Source of the DNA: Sphingomonas sp. 7/4-4
GTDB taxonomy: Bacteria; Pseudomonadota; Alphaproteobacteria; Sphingomonadales; Sphingomonadaceae
DNA: 64,000 bases
Direction of reading: 5' to 3'
Assembly: GCF_027941955.1 (NCBI RefSeq)
Contig: NZ_CP115960.1
Location: 1,922,001-1,986,000 of the forward strand
Shown in pieces: positions 51,090 through 61,815 of the stretch. How positions within the stretch are numbered: position 1 is the first letter of the stretch; each line of letters opens with the position of its first letter. Below the pieces are notes generated by a model. The model did not search any database, was not told the DNA's origin, and saw only the letters and a list, made by a program, of their open reading frames with translations. Both the position numbers and the translations under genes were made by a program.

Positions 51090-52102
51090 ATGACGCTCGA
51101 CGCCATCGTCTATGTCGATGATCAGGAACCCGGAATTACCCGGCGCAAGGTGCGCCACGGCTGGGGCTATTGGGATCCGGACGGCAAGCGGATCACCGAT
51201 CGCGACGCGATCGACCGGCTGAACCGGATCGGCCTGCCCCCGGCGTATACCGATGCCTGGTTCTGCCCCGATCCCAATGGCCATATCCAGGCGGTCGGTT
51301 GGGACGACAAAGGCCGCAAGCAATATCGTTACCACACCGGCTTCCGCGAGGCGCAGGAGGCGGCGAAATACGATCGCTGCGCCGCCTTCGGCGACCACCT
51401 TCCCAAGCTGCGCGAGCGCGTGGAGGCGGATCTAAAACTGCGCGGGCTGTGCAAGGAGAAAGCGGTCGCCGCGGTCGTCCGCCTCCTCGATCTCGGCACG
51501 ATCCGCGTCGGCAACGAGGCTTATGCGCAGGAGAATAAGAGCTTCGGCGCGACGACGCTGCGCAAGCGCCACGCGAAGGTGAAGGGCCAGACCCTCAAGC
51601 TCCAGTTCCGCGCCAAATCGGGCAAGCTGCGCGTGATGACGATCACCGATCGGACGCTCTCCGCCTTCGTCAAACGCTGTCAGGACTTGCCCGGGCAAAA
51701 TCTGTTCCGCTGGATCGACGATGCCGGTGAGACGCATCCGGTCACCTCGACCGACGTAAACGCCTATATCCGCGAGGCGATGGCGGACGATTTCACCGCC
51801 AAGCATTTCCGTACTTGGGGGCGAGCGTCATCGCGTTCGCGGCGCTCGCTTCCGCCGATGAGTATCTCGGCATCAAGGCGATGCTCGATCCGGTGACCGA
51901 GGCGCTGGGCAATACGCCGGCGATCGCGCGCAAATCCTATGTCCATCCGCGGCTGATCGAACTCGCCAAAGACAAGGACGCGCAGGCTGCGTTTCGCGAA
52001 CGCTTGCACCTGCCGCGAGCCACCCGCTACCTCAACCGTTACGAACGCGGACTGATCGCCCTTCTCGAGGACGTCGCCGCTCCCCGAGCCAAAGCAGCCT
52101 GA
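51090..52102 (+). CDS. DNA topoisomerase IB (poxvirus-like), one frame break
   Basis: About 337 residues after repair, starting at ATG 51090 with GGAGG six bases upstream. The N-terminal beta domain has GWGYWDPDGKRITD and PPAYTDAWFCPDPNGHIQAVGWDDKGRKQYRYHTGF. The catalytic domain has LGTIRVGNEAYAQENKSFGATTLRKRH with active Arg and Lys and, in the second frame, RKSYVHPRLIE with the nucleophilic Tyr. The frame breaks at G5 51817-51821; one more G gives TWGASVIAFAAL. As sequenced, the Tyr would be lost. It relaxes supercoils through a 3' phosphotyrosine. Confidence 0.88.
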
Positions 52103-52109
52103 GCATCGC

Positions 52110-53234
52110 ATGACCACCAACAAAGCCCCGATTCTCCCCGAAGTCGACCTTCAGACCCAGACCGAAGCGCTGGTTCGCGATTCCTCGGTCTGGGTTCAGT
52201 CGCACTGGCTCAACATCCTGATCGCGGCCGCCATCGCCACTGCCATCATCGTCGCGCTCTATGCGGCGCGCGGCTGGGGCATGCGGCTGTGCAGGCGCGG
52301 CGAAGGCGTAGCCAATTGGTATTCGATTCTGGGGCGCGCAGTCGCCAAGACCGGAACCTTCTTCATCATCATGGTCGCGCTGCGGCTGGTGTCGAAATAT
52401 GCCGGCGCGCCGCCGATGGTCGAAGCCACCATCCAGTTCCTCTTCACCATCGCCGCGGTGTTCCAGGCGGCGATCTGGGTGCGTGAGGTCATCTTCGGGC
52501 TGGTCGAGCACCGCACGCACGGCGACGATGCCGGCACCGGCCTCGCCAGCGCCCTCGGCATCATCCGCCTGCTGGTCACGATCGTGCTGTTCGCGATCGC
52601 GCTGGTGATGGTGCTCAGCAATCTCGGCGTGAACGTCACCGGCCTCGTCGCCGGCCTCGGCATCGGCGGCATCGCCATCGGCCTCGCCGCGCAGGGCATC
52701 TTCGGGGATTTGATCGCGGCGCTGTCGATCATCTTCGATCGCCCCTTCCGCCTGGGCGACAACATCAAGTTCGGATCGAGCGAAGGCGTGGTCGAGCAGA
52801 TCGGCCTCAAGTCCACCCGGCTGCGCGGCGCGGCCGGCGAGTTGCGCATCGTCTCGAACCGCAAGCTGCTCGACAACGAGATCCTCAACACCAGCGATCG
52901 CATCCGCAATCGCTTCAAGTTCATCTTCAACCTCGGCTACGATACGCCGCCCGAAGTGGTGGATACGCTCCCCGAGCTGCTCCGCGACGCCGTCGAGAGT
53001 TCGGGCTACAAGATCAATCACGGCGGGATCACCGGCTTCAGCGCGACGGGGCTCGATTACGATGTCGAGTTCGAATCGCAGGGTATCGATTTCCCGCCCG
53101 AAGCCCGCGACAAGGTCGCCGCCGCGATCCTCGCGCGCTTCCGCGATCACAAGATCACCTTCGCCTATCCGACCCAGCTCAATTTGATTGCACCCGAACG
53201 CCCCTTTCCGCCGTTGCAGGGCAAGGAGGAATGA
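52110..53234 (+). CDS. mechanosensitive ion channel, MscS family
   Basis: 374 residues, intact. Hydrophobic helices near residues 33-52, 75-95, 110-128 and 150-172 precede the pore-lining segment GLVAGLGIGGIAIGLAAQGIFGDLIAAL, whose Gly/Ala pattern is the MscS signature. A beta domain follows (FDRPFRLGDNIKF, GVVEQIGLKSTRLRG, LRIVSNRKLLDNEILN) and a C-terminal alpha/beta domain. The protein releases solutes from the cytoplasm after osmotic downshock. Its end overlaps the VOC gene by four bases; topoisomerase IB lies seven bases upstream. Confidence 0.92.
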   Translation: MTTNKAPILPEVDLQTQTEALVRDSSVWVQSHWLNILIAAAIATAIIVALYAARGWGMRLCRRGEGVANWYSILGRAVAKTGTFFIIMVALRLVSKYAGAPPMVEATIQFLFTIAAVFQAAIWVREVIFGLVEHRTHGDDAGTGLASALGIIRLLVTIVLFAIALVMVLSNLGVNVTGLVAGLGIGGIAIGLAAQGIFGDLIAALSIIFDRPFRLGDNIKFGSSEGVVEQIGLKSTRLRGAAGELRIVSNRKLLDNEILNTSDRIRNRFKFIFNLGYDTPPEVVDTLPELLRDAVESSGYKINHGGITGFSATGLDYDVEFESQGIDFPPEARDKVAAAILARFRDHKITFAYPTQLNLIAPERPFPPLQGKEE

Positions 53235-53614
53235 CCATGCTCTCAGACTGGAACAGCTCCGCGATCGTGCCCTGCAGCGACGTGGCCACCGCCAAACGCT
53301 TCTACACCGAGACACTGGGCCTGCCGCTCGCCGAGGATCATGGCGATGTGTTCGCCGTCCACACCGGCGGCACCCGACTCAATGTCTACAAGAGTGCCTA
53401 TGCCGGCACCAATCAGGCCAATGCCGTGGTCTGGGACGCCGGCGGCGAAGTCGAGGCAATCGCCGCCGATCTGCGCGCAAAGAGCATCAAACTCGACGAA
53501 TATCCCGACGGATTCGACGCAGTCCGCGACGGCGTCCACGCGAAAGGCGATTTCCGCGCGATCTGGTTCCAGGACCCCGACGGCAACATCCTCCACGTCA
53601 ACGGCACCGGCTGA
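53231..53614 (+). CDS. VOC (glyoxalase/bleomycin-resistance fold) protein
   Basis: 127 residues. Two beta-alpha-beta-beta-beta units are readable: SSAIVPCSDVATAKRFYTETLGLPLAED and GDVFAVHTGG in the first, and FRAIWFQDPDGNILHVNG in the second. The metal-binding His of glyoxalase I at the N-terminus is not evident, so this may bind or modify another small substrate. It overlaps mscS by four bases. Specific function unknown. Confidence 0.85.
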   Translation: MTMLSDWNSSAIVPCSDVATAKRFYTETLGLPLAEDHGDVFAVHTGGTRLNVYKSAYAGTNQANAVVWDAGGEVEAIAADLRAKSIKLDEYPDGFDAVRDGVHAKGDFRAIWFQDPDGNILHVNGTG

Positions 53615-53620
53615 GGTCCC

Positions 53621-54551
53621 CTAAATCGTGCCTTCATCCCCGTCCTTGCGGCCGAAGAACTTCCGGAAGAAGCCCAGCGCCGCCGCGCCGAACGCCGCCA
53701 GCCCGATCAGGATCACCTTGCCGAACTTGAGGATGATCGCCAGCAGCCCGACCTTCTTGGCCACGCCCAGCGCCACCCCGCCCGCGACCAGCCCGGCGAG
53801 CCCATATTCGGCAGCCTTGTCGGTCGACGCGTTGAAGTCGGTATAGGCCGCGCCGGGCTCGAAGCGCACCGAGCGGCCGAAGCTCTGCGCCGCGGTGCGG
53901 ACGTCGCCCAGATCCTTCATCGACGCGAGCATGTTGAGGCTGAGCACGCCGGTCCGCCCGAGCAGCCGCACGTCATAGTTGAGCCCGTTGACCGGATCGC
54001 CTTCCAGCGCGAGTTCGCGGGCCCAGATCAGCGCATGATTGCCGGCATCATAAGCCGGCGGCTGCGCCCATCCGACGAGGTGCATCGCCGGATAGCCGGC
54101 CTGCTTGCGCTCGGCATTCTGCGATTCGGCGCCTTCCTGCATGCCCTTGAGCACGGTGCCATAATCCTGGCTCTGCGCGTCGGTATCGGCGACGTGCCCG
54201 GTGTCCTCATAGGTGATCACCGCCCCCAGACATTGTCGAAGACCGTCGTATCCTTCGCCAGCACCATGCCCAGCACGCCGTCGGCGGTTTCGGGCGGGTT
54301 GTGCCAGCCCTCGACGAGCACCCGCTTCGCGTCGGCGGCTGGCAGGAAATAATAGCGGTCGCCCAGATGCATCACCGCCTTGGCCTCGGGAATGCGCACG
54401 TCGCCGGTCTGCGGATGCAGGCTCTTTTCCAGCGCGGCCAGCGCGGGTGGAAGCGCCCGGGCCTCGGCCTTGGGCGCATCCTTCGCCCCGCCGGCGCCGC
54501 CACGCACAACATCACCGCCAGCGCCGCCGCGCTGCTCCCCCAGTTTCGCAT
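53621..54551 (-). CDS. DUF2167 membrane-anchored protein, two frame breaks
   Basis: About 310 residues after repair. The start ATG 54551 gives a Sec signal (RNWGSSAAALAVMLCVAAPAG). Family blocks follow: DVRIPEAKAVMHLGDRYYFL, VEGWHNPPE, DNVWGAVITYEDTGHVADTDA, YPAMHLVGWAQPPAYDAGNHALIWARELAL, NYDVRLLGRTGVLSLNML and DKAAEYGLAGLVAGGVA. A C-terminal membrane helix near KVILIGLAAFGAAALGFF is followed by a basic tail. Breaks are at C4 54486-54489 and C5 54223-54227. The family is periplasmic and anchored at the inner membrane; its function is not established. Confidence 0.85.
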
Positions 54552-54601
54552 GCCCTGTCCCCCTCTCGGCCGTGCATTCGGCCCCCGAGAGGATTGGAAC
54601 T

Positions 54602-57576
54602 TCAGACGCCGCCCTCGTCAAGCGAAAGCAGCGTCGCGTTGCCGCCGGCGCTGGTGGTGTCGACCGACACCGAACGCTCGGCGCAGAAGCGCTGGAGATA
54701 ATGCGGCCCGCCTGCCTTGGGCCCGGTGCCCGACAGGCCTTCGCCGCCGAACGGCTGCGATCCCACCACGGCGCCGATCATCGAACGGTTGATGTAGAGA
54801 TTGCCGACCCGCGCCCGTGCCTCGGCCAGTTCGCCCGATCGGGCGATGCGGCTGTGCAGCCCCATGGTCAGCCCGAAGCCCTTGGCGTTGACCCGCGCGA
54901 TCGTCTCTTCCAGCTCGCCCGCTTTCCACGTCGCGACATGCAGGATCGGCCCGAACCATTCGCGGTCCAGATCGTCGATAGACTCGAGCCGGATCATCGT
55001 CGGCGGCACGAACAGTCCGCTCGCCGGCACGGTCAGCGTCTTGAGCCATTTGCCCTTCACGCCTTCGCGATAGCCCATCAGCTTTTCGTATGAGGGCCGG
55101 TCGATCACCGGCCCGACATCGGTCGCCGGATCACCGGGATCGCCGATCACCAGAGTCTCCATCGCGCCGCGCAGCATTTCGATCACCGGCTCGGCGATCT
55201 CCTCCTGCAACAGCAGCAGCCGAAGCGCCGAGCAGCGCTGACCCGCCGAGCGGAATGACGAAGTGAGCACATCGGCCACCACCTGCTCGGGCAAGGCCGT
55301 CGAATCGACGATCATCGCGTTGATCCCGCCCGTCTCGGCGATCAGCGGCACGATGGGCCGGTCGTCACCCTCCAGCAGTGATCGCGCGATCTTCTTCGCG
55401 GTCGGCGTCGATCCCGTGAAGGCGACGCCTGCGATCCGCGGATCGGCGGTGATCGCTGCGCCAACCTCTGGTCCGCCTGGAAGGAGTATCAGCGCGTCCT
55501 CGGGCACGCCCGCCGCGTGCGCCAGCCGCACCGCCGCCTGCGCGATAGCGGGCGTCTGCGGCGCGGGCTTGGCGACGACGGTGTTGCCGGTCACCAAAGC
55601 CGCCACGGTCTGACCAAGGAAGATCGCCAGCGGGAAGTTCCACGGCGCGATCGTCGCCCAGACGCCACGCCCTTCCATCCGAAGCTCGTTGCGCTCACCG
55701 GTCGGCCCGGGCAGCGTCACCGTCGCCAGATCGGCGCGCGCGCGCGCGGCGTAATAGCGGCAGAAGTCCGCCGCCTCGCGCACCTCGCCCAGCGCATCGG
55801 GAATCGTCTTGAACGCCTCCTTCACCGCAAGCGCCATCAGCTCGATGCGGTTCTCCTCGAGGCTGTCGGCAAGGCGTTCGAGGATCGCAGCGCGTTCGTC
55901 GACGCTGCGCATCGACCATTCGGGAAAGGCCGAGGCGGCACGATCGATCGCCGCTTTTGCGTCCGACGCGCTCGCGGCCGCGACGGGCTCGGGCATCGGC
56001 ATGATCCCTATCGCCGTCGCTGTCTCGCGCAGCGTGCCCCGCTCCTGCAGGTCGATTCCGCCCGAATTCTTCCACGCCCCGAACAGATCGACCGGCAGCG
56101 TTATGCTCGGATGCCGCGTCCCGCCCACCGCCGCGATCTTCTCGACCGGGTCTGCCAGCAGTTCCGCCTCGCTCAGATGCTCGTCGGCGAGCTGGTGGAC
56201 GAAGCTCGAATTCGCCCCGTTCTCCAGCAATCGCCGCACGAGATAGGCGAGCAGGTCGCGATGCCCGCCCACCGGCGCGTAGATCCGGCAATGATAGCCT
56301 TCCTCGCGCACCAGCCGCTCGTACAGCCCCTCGCCCATGCCGTGCAGCCGCTGAAACTCGAAGTCGCGGTCCTTGCCCGCCCAATCGAGGATCGTCGCCA
56401 CGGTCAGCGCATTGTGGCTGGCGAACGCGGGCACGATGTTCTTCGCATCGAGCATGTCGCGCGCGCAGGCGAGGTACGACACGTCGGTCGCCGCCTTGCG
56501 CGTGAAAAGCGGATAGTCGGAAAGCCCCTCGACCTGCGTGCGCTTGATCTCGCTGTCCCAATAAGCGCCCTTGACCAGCCGCACATGCATCGGCCGGCCG
56601 AGCCGGTCGGCCCAGCCGATAACCGCGCGGGCACGCTTGCCATAGGCCTGCACCGCCATGCCGAAGCCGTCCCAGCCCTTGAGCTCGGGACGCTTCGCCA
56701 CTGCGCCGATGATGTCGAGGCTCATCTCCAGCCGCTCACTCTCCTCGGCGTCGACGGTGAGCGGGATCCGCTGGCTGCATGCCTCGGAGGCAAGCTGCGC
56801 GAGCATGTCGGTCAGTTCGGGCACGCATTTGTCGTATTGCGCGACCTCGTAACGCGGATGCAGCGCAGAGAGCTTCACCGAGATCGAATGCCCCGCCCTG
56901 GGATCGCGGCCGACCGCCCGGATAGCTTCGAAATAGGCCTCGAAGTAACGTTCGGCGTCCGCCTTGGTCCGCGCCGCCTCACCGAGCATGTCGAAGCTCG
57001 CGGTGAAGCCCTGATGTTCGGGCTTCTTCATTCGCTTGGTCGCCTCGTCGATGGTGCGGCCCATCACGAAGACCTCGCCCATCATCTTCATCGCCGCGCC
57101 CACCGCCTGGCGGACGAACGGCTCGCCGGCCCGGCTGATCAGCCGGCGCAGCGTGCCCCTTGCTCGCCTACCACCGCGCGCCCCAGCATCAATCCCCAGG
57201 TCGCCGAATTGACCAGCGCCGAATTCGACCTGCCGGAATGCGCCTTCCAGTCGGCATCGCCCAATTTGTCGGCGATCAGCAGGTCGGCGGTCTCGGGATC
57301 GGGCACCCGCAGGAATGCCTCGGCGAGACTCAGCAGCGCGACGCCTTCGGACGAGTTCAGCCGATATTCCTGGAGGAACTGGTTCACCCAGCCGCGGTTC
57401 TGCGCCGCACGCAGATCGGCGAGCAGCGCCAGCGCATGATCCATCACCCGCCCGCGCGACTCGGGAGTGAGCCGTGCGCGCTCGAGAAGCGGCTTTAGAA
57501 CATCGGGTTCGGCCGCGCGGTGCAGTTTTGCCATGATTGCGCGAGGAGAAGACGCTACGTCAGTCGACATTTTCAA
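54602..57576 (-). CDS. putA: bifunctional proline dehydrogenase / P5C dehydrogenase, one frame break
   Basis: About 991 residues after repair, the size of PutA lacking the N-terminal DNA-binding domain. The proline dehydrogenase barrel has SVKLSALHPRYEVAQYD, RLVKGAYWDSEIKRTQVEGL, FASHNALTVATI and YAPVGGHRDLLAYLVRRLLENGANSSF, which bind FAD. The aldehyde dehydrogenase half has ATIAPWNFPLAIFLGQTVAAL, the catalytic Glu in AETGGINAM and the Cys in SAGQRCSALR, with NVGNLYINRSMIGAVVGSQPFGG-type sequence at the end. The frame breaks at C4 57156-57159 and one base restores it. Proline is oxidised to glutamate with substrate channelling. No putR-type regulator lies beside it. Confidence 0.92.
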
Positions 57577-57661
57577 ATTCTCGGTCGGGTGAGGCTTGCG
57601 AGAGCCCCACCGGGGTCATTAGATGGGGCTGCGCTATGTAAGAAAATTGCGCGGGAGAATA

Positions 57662-58123
57662 GTGTCGGTGGCAACGATCAGCGTCCAGCAGATGGCCGAA
57701 AGCGTCGGCACCGAGCGCGTCTCCGACTGGGTCAAGGTCACGCAAGGCATGATCGACCAGTTCGCCGAAGCGACCGGCGATCACCAGTTCATCCATGTGA
57801 ACCCCGAAATGGCCGCTAAGACTCCCTTCGGCGGAACGATCGCGCACGGCTTCCTGTCACTCTCACTGATGCCGATGCTTGCAGCGACGACCGATACGCC
57901 GGGGGTCGAGGGTGTGAAGATGGGTGTCAACTACGGTGGCAACAAAGTCCGCTTCCTGACGCCCGTCCGCTCGGGCAAGCGTGTTCGCGGCCGCTTCAAG
58001 CTGCTCAAATTCACCGAGCGCAAGCCCGGCGTCTGGGAACAGGTTCAGGAATACACCCTCGAGATCGAGGGCGAGGAAAAACCCGCGCTGATCGCCGAAT
58101 GGATCGCGCTCATTTACGTCTGA
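57662..58123 (+). CDS. MaoC-like hydratase/dehydratase
   Basis: About 153 residues from GTG 57662 (GGAG five bases before) or GTG 57668. The hot-dog fold with the hydratase 2 motif is clear: [43 protein letters not shown] carries the catalytic Asp and His. A later [25 protein letters not shown] strand region completes the fold. It likely hydrates trans-2-enoyl-CoA to (R)-3-hydroxyacyl-CoA. It precedes the thiolase by 11 bases, suggesting a fatty-acid or hydroxyalkanoate role. Confidence 0.88.
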   Translation: MSVATISVQQMAESVGTERVSDWVKVTQGMIDQFAEATGDHQFIHVNPEMAAKTPFGGTIAHGFLSLSLMPMLAATTDTPGVEGVKMGVNYGGNKVRFLTPVRSGKRVRGRFKLLKFTERKPGVWEQVQEYTLEIEGEEKPALIAEWIALIYV

Positions 58124-58134
58124 GAGGAACAAAA

Positions 58135-59310
<1,176 letters not shown>

Positions 59311-59347
59311 CGCCCGCTTGATCGGCATCGCCGCGGCGCATCTGCGG

Positions 59348-59369
59348 CGATGTAACAGCCGATGTAACA
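59348..59369 (+). promoter_or_regulatory. direct repeat upstream of glucokinase
   Basis: CGATGTAACA occurs at 59348-59357 and again at 59360-59369, a 12-base period. It lies about 145 bases before the glucokinase ATG. Tandem sites one turn or so apart are typical of regulator binding, but no regulator is identified. Confidence 0.35.
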
Positions 59370-59474
59370 AGTTCCGCTTGCTTCAAGGACGACTAGCGCC
59401 ATAATCCCCTGACAACGCTGCCATTCGATAATGTTGTTGTTTCTGTAACGAGTGTTAGCGATACCAGCGTCGAA

Positions 59475-59492
59475 GCCTCTGCAAAAAGAGGC
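59475..59492 (+). promoter_or_regulatory. hairpin immediately before the glucokinase ribosome site
   Basis: GCCTCT-GCAAAA-AGAGGC forms a perfect six-pair stem; the AGGAGGGG ribosome site at 59499-59506 follows after six bases. It may modulate initiation. Confidence 0.4.
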
Positions 59493-59511
59493 AATTACAG
59501 GAGGGGCCACC

Positions 59512-60462
59512 ATGGCCGGGGACGTGGCGCTGGTGGCCGATATCGGCCGCCAATCGGTTCGATTTGGCCTGACCGGCGGAGACGCAGGGCTGATGCCGCG
59601 TGACGTCCGCAAATACATGACCGTCGAGCATCCCACCTTCACCAGCGCCCTGGTCGCCTATCTGGGCGGCGTCGGGCTGCGGGAAGCGCGCCTGCCGAGC
59701 GTACTCGCGGTGGCCGGCGCAGTGCGCGGCGACCTGATCAACCTGACGGGCAGCCGCTGGTACATCTCGCTCTCAGGCGTCGAGGCGGTCCTCCGCGTTC
59801 GCCCGCGCGCGCTCAACGAATGCGCCGCCAACGCGCTCGCGCTGACCATGCTGCCGACCGCTGCCTTCACGCCGCTTCAGGGGCCGCCCCCGCGGCTGGT
59901 CGAAACGGGCGGAAGCTATGTCGTGATCGGCACCGGGACCGGCCTCGGCGTCGCAGCTCTGGTCACCGCAAACGGCAAGCTCGCCCCGATCCAGACCGAA
60001 GCTGGCCACATGTCGTTCGCCGCGGCCACCGCCGACGAACGCACCTTCGCGCAATATTGCACGTCGAAGGGCATGACCTTCGACATCGAGACTCTGCTCA
60101 GCGCCCCGGGCCTGCTGCTCGCTTATGAAGCGCTGTCGGGCGGCAAGAAGCTCGAAAAGCCCGAGGACGTCACCCGCAACATCGGCCGCGACCCGGTGAG
60201 CACTGCGGTGGTCCGCATGTTCGTCGAGCATCTCGGCAGCTTCGCCGGCGATCTGGCGCTCGCTTACGGCGCGTGGGACGGCGTTTTCCTCACCGGCGCG
60301 ATCGCTCGCGCACTCCATCCGCAGCTGATGGACCCGGGCTTCCGCCGCCGCATGGAGAGCAAGGCCGCGTTCCGCCGCCAGCTCTCCGAAGTGCCCGTCT
60401 CGCTGGTCAACCGCAACGATCTGGAGCTGCTCGGCGCCGCCGCCGCCCTGGGGAACGCCTGA
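59512..60462 (+). CDS. glk: glucokinase (Glk family)
   Basis: 316 residues from ATG 59512, chosen for its strong AGGAGGGG. The N-terminal ADIGRQSVRFGL is the phosphate-binding loop region. Further on come VAGAVRGDLINLTGSRW, VVIGTGTGLGVAALV (ATP-binding glycine block), IQTEAGHMSFAA (catalytic region) and FLTGAIARAL. The ROK-type zinc cysteines are absent, fitting the Glk family rather than ROK kinases. It phosphorylates glucose in the cytoplasm and supplies the Entner-Doudoroff route, usual in this group of bacteria. Confidence 0.86.
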   Translation: MAGDVALVADIGRQSVRFGLTGGDAGLMPRDVRKYMTVEHPTFTSALVAYLGGVGLREARLPSVLAVAGAVRGDLINLTGSRWYISLSGVEAVLRVRPRALNECAANALALTMLPTAAFTPLQGPPPRLVETGGSYVVIGTGTGLGVAALVTANGKLAPIQTEAGHMSFAAATADERTFAQYCTSKGMTFDIETLLSAPGLLLAYEALSGGKKLEKPEDVTRNIGRDPVSTAVVRMFVEHLGSFAGDLALAYGAWDGVFLTGAIARALHPQLMDPGFRRRMESKAAFRRQLSEVPVSLVNRNDLELLGAAAALGNA

Positions 60463-60506
60463 ACCACCGCGTCGTTACTCTCCGGAACGCAATCCGGGAG
60501 CGCATC

Positions 60507-60986
60507 ATGGCCGATATCGCCGAACTCAAGAAGGATCTCTGGTCGAAAATGTCCGACAGCCCGTTCGTGATGATCGGGCTGATGGACGGCGGGCACAGCA
60601 TCCCGCTCACCGCCCAGCTGGACAAGGATCAGGTCGACACCCTGTTCTTCTTCGTCGGCAAGGACAATCGCCTCGCCAAGGGCGGCCCGGCGATGGCGCA
60701 GTTCGTGTCCAGGGGGCATGACTATTTCGCCTGCCTTGCCGGCGCCGCGCGGGTCGACAATGATTTCGCGATGATCGACAAATTATGGAGCCGCTATGTC
60801 GAGGCATGGTTCCCCGGCGGCAAGGACGATCCCAACCTCGCTTTGCTCCGCTTCGACATCGACAGCGCCGAATTGTGGGAAACGGACATGTCGGTCTCCG
60901 GCGCGCTCAAGATGCTGTTCGGCGGCAAGATCAACGGCAGCGAGGAAGGCAGCCACGTGGTTGTCGGCACTACCGCCGAAAGCTGA
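60507..60986 (+). CDS. general stress protein, pyridoxamine-phosphate-oxidase-like fold
   Basis: 159 residues from ATG 60507 (GGGAG upstream). The split beta-barrel is indicated by FVMIGLMDGGHSIPLTAQLDKDQVDTLFFFVGKDNRLAKGG, a typical FMN-binding type fold, then YFACLAGAARVDND and WFPGGKDDPNLALLRFDIDSAELWE. The family includes general stress protein 26 homologues. The cofactor may be a flavin; the reaction is unknown. The gene follows glk after 44 bases. Confidence 0.85.
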   Translation: MADIAELKKDLWSKMSDSPFVMIGLMDGGHSIPLTAQLDKDQVDTLFFFVGKDNRLAKGGPAMAQFVSRGHDYFACLAGAARVDNDFAMIDKLWSRYVEAWFPGGKDDPNLALLRFDIDSAELWETDMSVSGALKMLFGGKINGSEEGSHVVVGTTAES

Positions 60987-61026
60987 GGCATTGACCGCGG
61001 GAGCCGGGCGCGCGAAGTCCCGAACC

Positions 61027-61395
61027 ATGGGCCCCTCGCTTGCGCACCGCATCCGCACCGAAGCGCACGCCGTCTGGCTCGCGGCACGCGATCCGCGGAC
61101 GCCTCTATACGCCAAGCTGTTCGGCTTGCTGATCGCCGCTTATGCGCTCTCGCCGATCGACCTGATCCCCGATTTCATCCCCGTGCTCGGGCTGGTCGAC
61201 GACGTGATCCTGATCCCGATCGGGGTGTGGCTGTTCGAGAAGATGATCCCGCGCGACCAGTTCGCCGAACACCGTGCCAAAGCCGAGATCGCGACCCGCC
61301 GCCCGGTGAGCTGGGGCGGCGTGCTCATCGTGCTCACGATCTGGGGACTGATCGCGCTGCTCGCATGGAGCGCTTTGGTCACAGCCTATGATTGA
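61027..61395 (+). CDS. YkvA/DUF1232 membrane protein
   Basis: 122 residues from ATG 61027. The family motif is FGLLIAAYALSPIDLIPDFIPVLGLVDDVILIPIGVWLF, with the SPIDLIPDFIP block between two helices. Another helix (VLIVLTIWGLIALLAWSALV) closes the protein. An earlier in-frame start gives a longer leader without a ribosome site. It is an inner-membrane protein with unknown function. Confidence 0.85.
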   Translation: MGPSLAHRIRTEAHAVWLAARDPRTPLYAKLFGLLIAAYALSPIDLIPDFIPVLGLVDDVILIPIGVWLFEKMIPRDQFAEHRAKAEIATRRPVSWGGVLIVLTIWGLIALLAWSALVTAYD

Positions 61396-61470
61396 GTCCG
61401 GCCCTATTGCCAGCATGCGTCATCCTGTCATGCTTCGGCTCCACGAATGGCGTTCGAGGGGCTGAGAAAT

Positions 61471-61803
61471 ATGAATTCTGATCTTCGGAACCGGCTGGCC
61501 GGGCTTCTATTCTGTGCGGCCGGCGTGGCACTGGGCTGGTGGGGCATCTGGTTGCCGCTGCAGGCGGCCCGCGCACAAATGCCGGAGGTGCGCTACCATC
61601 TCGAGATATTCGCCCTCGTGCCGCTCACGCTCGTCTTCGGCCTGTTTCTGGTCATCGCCGGCGACAAATGGGCCTATCGCGATGCCGCACGGAACAGGCT
61701 CACGCCCACGGGCTGGGTGCTTTTCGCCATAATCGCGATCTGCGCCGCCGGGTCGTTCTTCTGGCTGAAGAGCACGTTCGCCGAGCTCGGCTACCAAGGC
61801 TAG
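61471..61803 (+). CDS. small membrane protein of unknown function (110 aa)
   Basis: 110 residues from ATG 61471; an ATG eight codons upstream is also possible. Three hydrophobic helices are visible: LAGLLFCAAGVALGWWGIWL, IFALVPLTLVFGLFLVIAG and VLFAIIAICAAGSFFWL. A short conserved charged segment DKWAYRDAARNRLTP lies between the second and third. Convergent with phaZ, 12 bases apart. No family recognised. Confidence 0.7.
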   Translation: MNSDLRNRLAGLLFCAAGVALGWWGIWLPLQAARAQMPEVRYHLEIFALVPLTLVFGLFLVIAGDKWAYRDAARNRLTPTGWVLFAIIAICAAGSFFWLKSTFAELGYQG

Positions 61804-61815
61804 ATCTCGCGGCGA

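Noticed and set aside
3019..57576. Calling the frame-broken genes pseudogenes
   Set aside because: All conserved residues are present on both sides of each break, all breaks are losses of one base, and the frequency is far too high for decay of housekeeping genes such as putA and topoisomerase IB. Assembly error is simpler.
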